DNA from: Nitrososphaera sp.
GTDB taxonomy: Archaea; Thermoproteota; Nitrososphaeria; Nitrososphaerales; Nitrososphaeraceae
Direction: 5' to 3'
DNA: 6,929 bases
Assembly: GCA_022545875.1 (NCBI GenBank)
Contig: JAKEIF010000032.1
Location: 1 to 6,929, forward strand
Each line of letters starts with the position of its first letter. Position 1 is the first letter of the stretch. The notes beneath the pieces were generated by a model, which did not search any database, had not been told where the DNA came from, and was given only the letters and a program-made list of their open reading frames with translations. Of this stretch, positions 5,881 through 6,929 are shown piece after piece. Position numbers and translations under genes: made by a program.

Positions 5881-6088
5881 TGTGCCTTCGAGAGTCTACT
5901 TTCTTTTCATTCTCCTCTCGAACGTGGTGCAGCCTGTCTTTTTCATGAAGAAATTGTTTGCCACACGAGCTGCATTTTACAATGTGCCGCTTGTGGTTGT
6001 CCCGAGAGTGCCTGACGAGCTCGTCATAGCTCCCAAACTTTTCATGGCAATCTTCGCATTCGTTTCTTTCATGACGCAAGAAGCCCAT
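5873..6088 (-). CDS. Small C2H2-type zinc-finger protein
   Basis: 71 aa, basic and His-rich. Finger 1 is canonical: C11-x2-C14-x12-H27-x4-H32 with hydrophobic core F18 and L24. Finger 2 starts C39-x2-C42 with core F46 and L53, and H55 at the expected x12 position, but the residue aligned with H32 is Asn (N60). H54 or H69 could substitute, or the finger may bind zinc weakly. Small C2H2 proteins are known in archaea and are usually taken to bind nucleic acid or protein; target unknown. The ATG start is supported by a TATA box 28 nt upstream. The gene runs in line with the thioesterase, whose promoter overlaps its stop, so partial co-transcription is likely. Confidence 0.88.
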   Translation of the reverse strand: MGFLRHERNECEDCHEKFGSYDELVRHSRDNHKRHIVKCSSCGKQFLHEKDRLHHVREENEKKVDSRRHKF

Positions 6089-6110
6089 GGCATTGTTAAG
6101 GCAGGTAGAT

Positions 6111-6120
6111 GGCTATAAAG
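6111..6120 (-). promoter_or_regulatory. TATA box of the zinc-finger gene
   Basis: On the minus strand CTTTATAGCC is centred about 28 nt before the ATG at 6088, predicting a leaderless or nearly leaderless mRNA. It follows the T-rich terminator of the upstream small gene. Confidence 0.65.
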
Positions 6121-6128
6121 ATGAATGA

Positions 6129-6139
6129 GAAAAAGAAAA
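6129..6139 (-). terminator. T-rich terminator after the 42-aa membrane protein gene
   Basis: On the minus strand a TTTTCTTTTT tract lies about 14 nt after the TAA at 6153-6155, fitting archaeal oligo-T termination and separating the small gene from the zinc-finger gene. Confidence 0.5.
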
Positions 6140-6152
6140 GCTTGGCGCGCCC

Positions 6153-6281
6153 TTATCTACTGCGCCTTGCTGCCGAAGCAATTACATAAGCCAGACCGAC
6201 GGCCAGACCAAACGCCAGCGGAATCCACACGGGAAATGCAGCTGGGTCTATGCTTTGCCTTAACAGGAATTCGAACGGCAT
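6153..6281 (-). CDS. Small single-helix membrane protein, 42 aa, unknown function
   Basis: ATG at 6281 to TAA at 6153-6155. A short polar N-terminus (residues 1-12, MPFEFLLRQSID) is followed by one hydrophobic segment (about 16-38, with VWIPLAFGLAVGLAYVIASA) and a basic end RRSR. By the positive-inside rule, the C-terminus should be in the cytoplasm. A Gly-rich face (GLAVGLA) could support helix packing. A TATA-like box 28 nt upstream of the ATG and a T-rich tract after the stop make a complete small transcription unit, which is why I call it despite its size. It is divergent from eL42 with 105 bp between starts. No family recognised; it might be a subunit of a membrane complex. Confidence 0.65.
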   Translation of the reverse strand: MPFEFLLRQSIDPAAFPVWIPLAFGLAVGLAYVIASAARRSR

Positions 6282-6302
6282 ACTGTCTGATAGGTCTAGA
6301 TA

Positions 6303-6323
6303 GTAGTATATTAGATTTACTAC
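6303..6323. promoter_or_regulatory. TATA box of the 42-aa gene inside a 6-bp inverted repeat
   Basis: GTAGTA (6303-6308) and TACTAC (6318-6323) form a perfect 6-bp inverted repeat with a 9-nt spacer. On the minus strand the TATA-like element TAATATACT (6305-6313) is centred 28 nt before the ATG at 6281. The repeat could be an operator covering the TATA box, or chance in AT-rich sequence. Confidence 0.45.
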
Positions 6324-6353
6324 CTGGCAGCTTCCGGGCTACCCCGATATACA

Positions 6354-6361
6354 TTAAATAA
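6354..6361 (+). promoter_or_regulatory. TATA box of the eL42-eS27 unit
   Basis: TTAAATAA is centred about 29 nt upstream of the ATG at 6387, predicting a leader of at most a few nucleotides. Confidence 0.6.
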
Positions 6362-6386
6362 GGCTTGGCAAGAATCGAGTTGGTAT

Positions 6387-6659
6387 ATGAAGATGCAGAA
6401 GGAGATGCGCAAGTTCTGTCCTCGGTGCAAGACTCACACCGTCCAGTCCGTTGGACTTTACAAGAAGGGCAAGGACAGAGTTGTGGCAGAGGGCGCGCGG
6501 AGGCACGCCGAAGACAAGAAGGGCTACGGCGGGCAGAAATTCCCCGAGCTCAAGAGGACTGCAAAGACCACAAAGAAAATGACATTACGCTATACATGTA
6601 AAACCTGCCAGTACAAGACTATGAAGCAGGGTCAGAGGATCCGCAAGCTGGAGATTTGA
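6387..6659 (+). CDS. rpl44e: Large-subunit ribosomal protein eL42 (L44e)
   Basis: 90 aa, the usual archaeal length. It is a zinc-binding protein at the E site of the 50S subunit. The zinc ligands are CPRC (C11, C14) and CKTC (C71, C74). The conserved basic loop GYGGQKFPE (46-54), which contacts the tRNA end in the E site, is present, as is the lysine-rich TAKTTKK stretch (58-64). ATG 6387 is preferred over ATG 6393 because archaeal homologues begin with a similar MK-x-x-KE-x leader and the TATA spacing fits. Its stop (TGA, 6657-6659) lies 5 nt before the eS27 ATG, a pairing common in archaea. Confidence 0.97.
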   Translation: MKMQKEMRKFCPRCKTHTVQSVGLYKKGKDRVVAEGARRHAEDKKGYGGQKFPELKRTAKTTKKMTLRYTCKTCQYKTMKQGQRIRKLEI

Positions 6660-6664
6660 TAGAA

Positions 6665-6865
6665 ATGAAACGACAAAGCATAATGATACCAAAGCCGAGA
6701 AGTACATTTCTGTCAGTCCAGTGCCCGAAATGCGGCGAAAAGGCGGTTGTGTTCTCGCATACTACTGCAGACATTGTCTGCAAGTCATGCGGCGAGATGC
6801 TGGCCCAAAAGTCAGGAAGCAAGGCATTGATTCTGGGCAAGATCCTAAGCGCGCTGGACCAGTAA
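6665..6865 (+). CDS. rps27e: Small-subunit ribosomal protein eS27 (S27e)
   Basis: 66 aa from ATG 6665; a TTG at 6656 in the same frame overlaps the eL42 stop (TTGA) and would add three residues. The ATG is chosen because GGAG (6650-6653) lies 11 nt upstream of it but only 2 nt before the TTG. The fold is a zinc-ribbon with CPKC (C20, C23) and CKSC (C39, C42), preceded by the basic IPKPRSTFLSV leader typical of the family. It belongs to the 30S subunit. It is transcribed with eL42 from the promoter at 6354. The last 21 bp overlap the convergent gene on the other strand. Confidence 0.96.
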   Translation: MKRQSIMIPKPRSTFLSVQCPKCGEKAVVFSHTTADIVCKSCGEMLAQKSGSKALILGKILSALDQ

Positions 6866-6929
6866 TTTTTCTGCCAGCTCCAGATCTTCTTTTGTATTTA
6901 CGTTTACAGCGACTTCTACCTTGTCCATC
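6845..6929 (-). CDS. C-terminus of a probable nucleotidyltransferase (CobY/MobA-like), truncated by the window
   Basis: On the minus strand a frame is open from the right edge to the TAG at 6845-6847. About 27 residues are visible: KVEVAVNVNTKEDLELAEKLL and a short tail. An NVNTxEDLxLAExLL ending is typical of small MobA-like nucleotidyltransferases, including archaeal CobY (adenosylcobinamide-phosphate guanylyltransferase of cobalamin synthesis), where the N/D-(I/V)-(N/D)-T segment precedes the last helix. The ATG at 6928 is probably internal. The call rests on one motif. It overlaps eS27 tail to tail by 21 bp. Confidence 0.55.
   Translation of the reverse strand, partial: MDKVEVAVNVNTKEDLELAEKLLVQRA

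Noticed and set aside
6125..6361. 78-codon plus-strand frame before eL42
   Set aside because: It runs over the T-rich terminator and promoters and is opposite the 42-aa membrane protein, which has better supported signals. The minus 6157-6354 frame is likewise a shadow.

Overview
The window looks like a piece of the chromosome of an ammonia-oxidising archaeon of the Nitrososphaera type (Nitrososphaeria, formerly Thaumarchaeota group I.1b). The evidence is a group II chaperonin (thermosome), the archaeal/eukaryotic-type ribosomal proteins eL42 and eS27, a small C2H2 zinc-finger protein, archaeal TATA boxes about 26-29 nt before most start codons, and roughly balanced base composition. The genus is an inference. 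No rRNA, tRNA, CRISPR array, insertion sequence or phage gene is visible.

Layout, left to right. (1) 1-209 (+) is the 3' end of a gene that resembles the C-terminus of a GH5-like glycoside hydrolase, followed by a GC-stem/T9 terminator. (2) 210-514 has no secure gene; it holds the terminator, one weak 44-codon reading frame and the next promoter. (3) 515-1671 (+) is a two-gene unit: a 105-aa soluble protein resembling thaumarchaeal NitrOD5-type signalling output domains, then an eight-helix membrane protein that resembles the sensor half of bacterial signalling proteins but has no kinase or cyclase. They are joined by a GTGA stop/start overlap. (4) 1760-2313 (+) is a second two-gene unit: a minimal MazG-like protein and an unrecognised 99-aa protein, joined by an ATGA overlap. 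(5) 2306-3638 (-) holds an unrecognised 79-aa protein, which overlaps the previous gene tail to tail by 8 bp, and a PfkB-family kinase. (6) 3704-6281 (-) holds, in chromosome order, the thermosome, an FlK-like hotdog thioesterase, a zinc-finger protein and a 42-aa single-helix membrane protein, each with its own TATA box. (7) 6387-6865 (+) is the eL42-eS27 ribosomal protein pair. (8) 6845-6929 (-) is the C-terminus of a probable nucleotidyltransferase, perhaps CobY-like, overlapping eS27 tail to tail.

The clearest global signal is promoter architecture. Nearly every transcription unit has a TATA-like element centred 26-29 nt before its start codon, so most mRNAs here should be leaderless. This fixes several starts: ATG 1760 instead of an upstream TTG, GTG 3638, and the small ORF at 6281. 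The thermosome is the exception, with a strong TATA box, a short leader and a good Shine-Dalgarno sequence. The most promising candidates for new biology are the NitrOD5-like/eight-helix membrane pair, the MazG-like/unknown pair and the zinc-finger protein whose second finger lacks its last ligand. The rest is mainly housekeeping.
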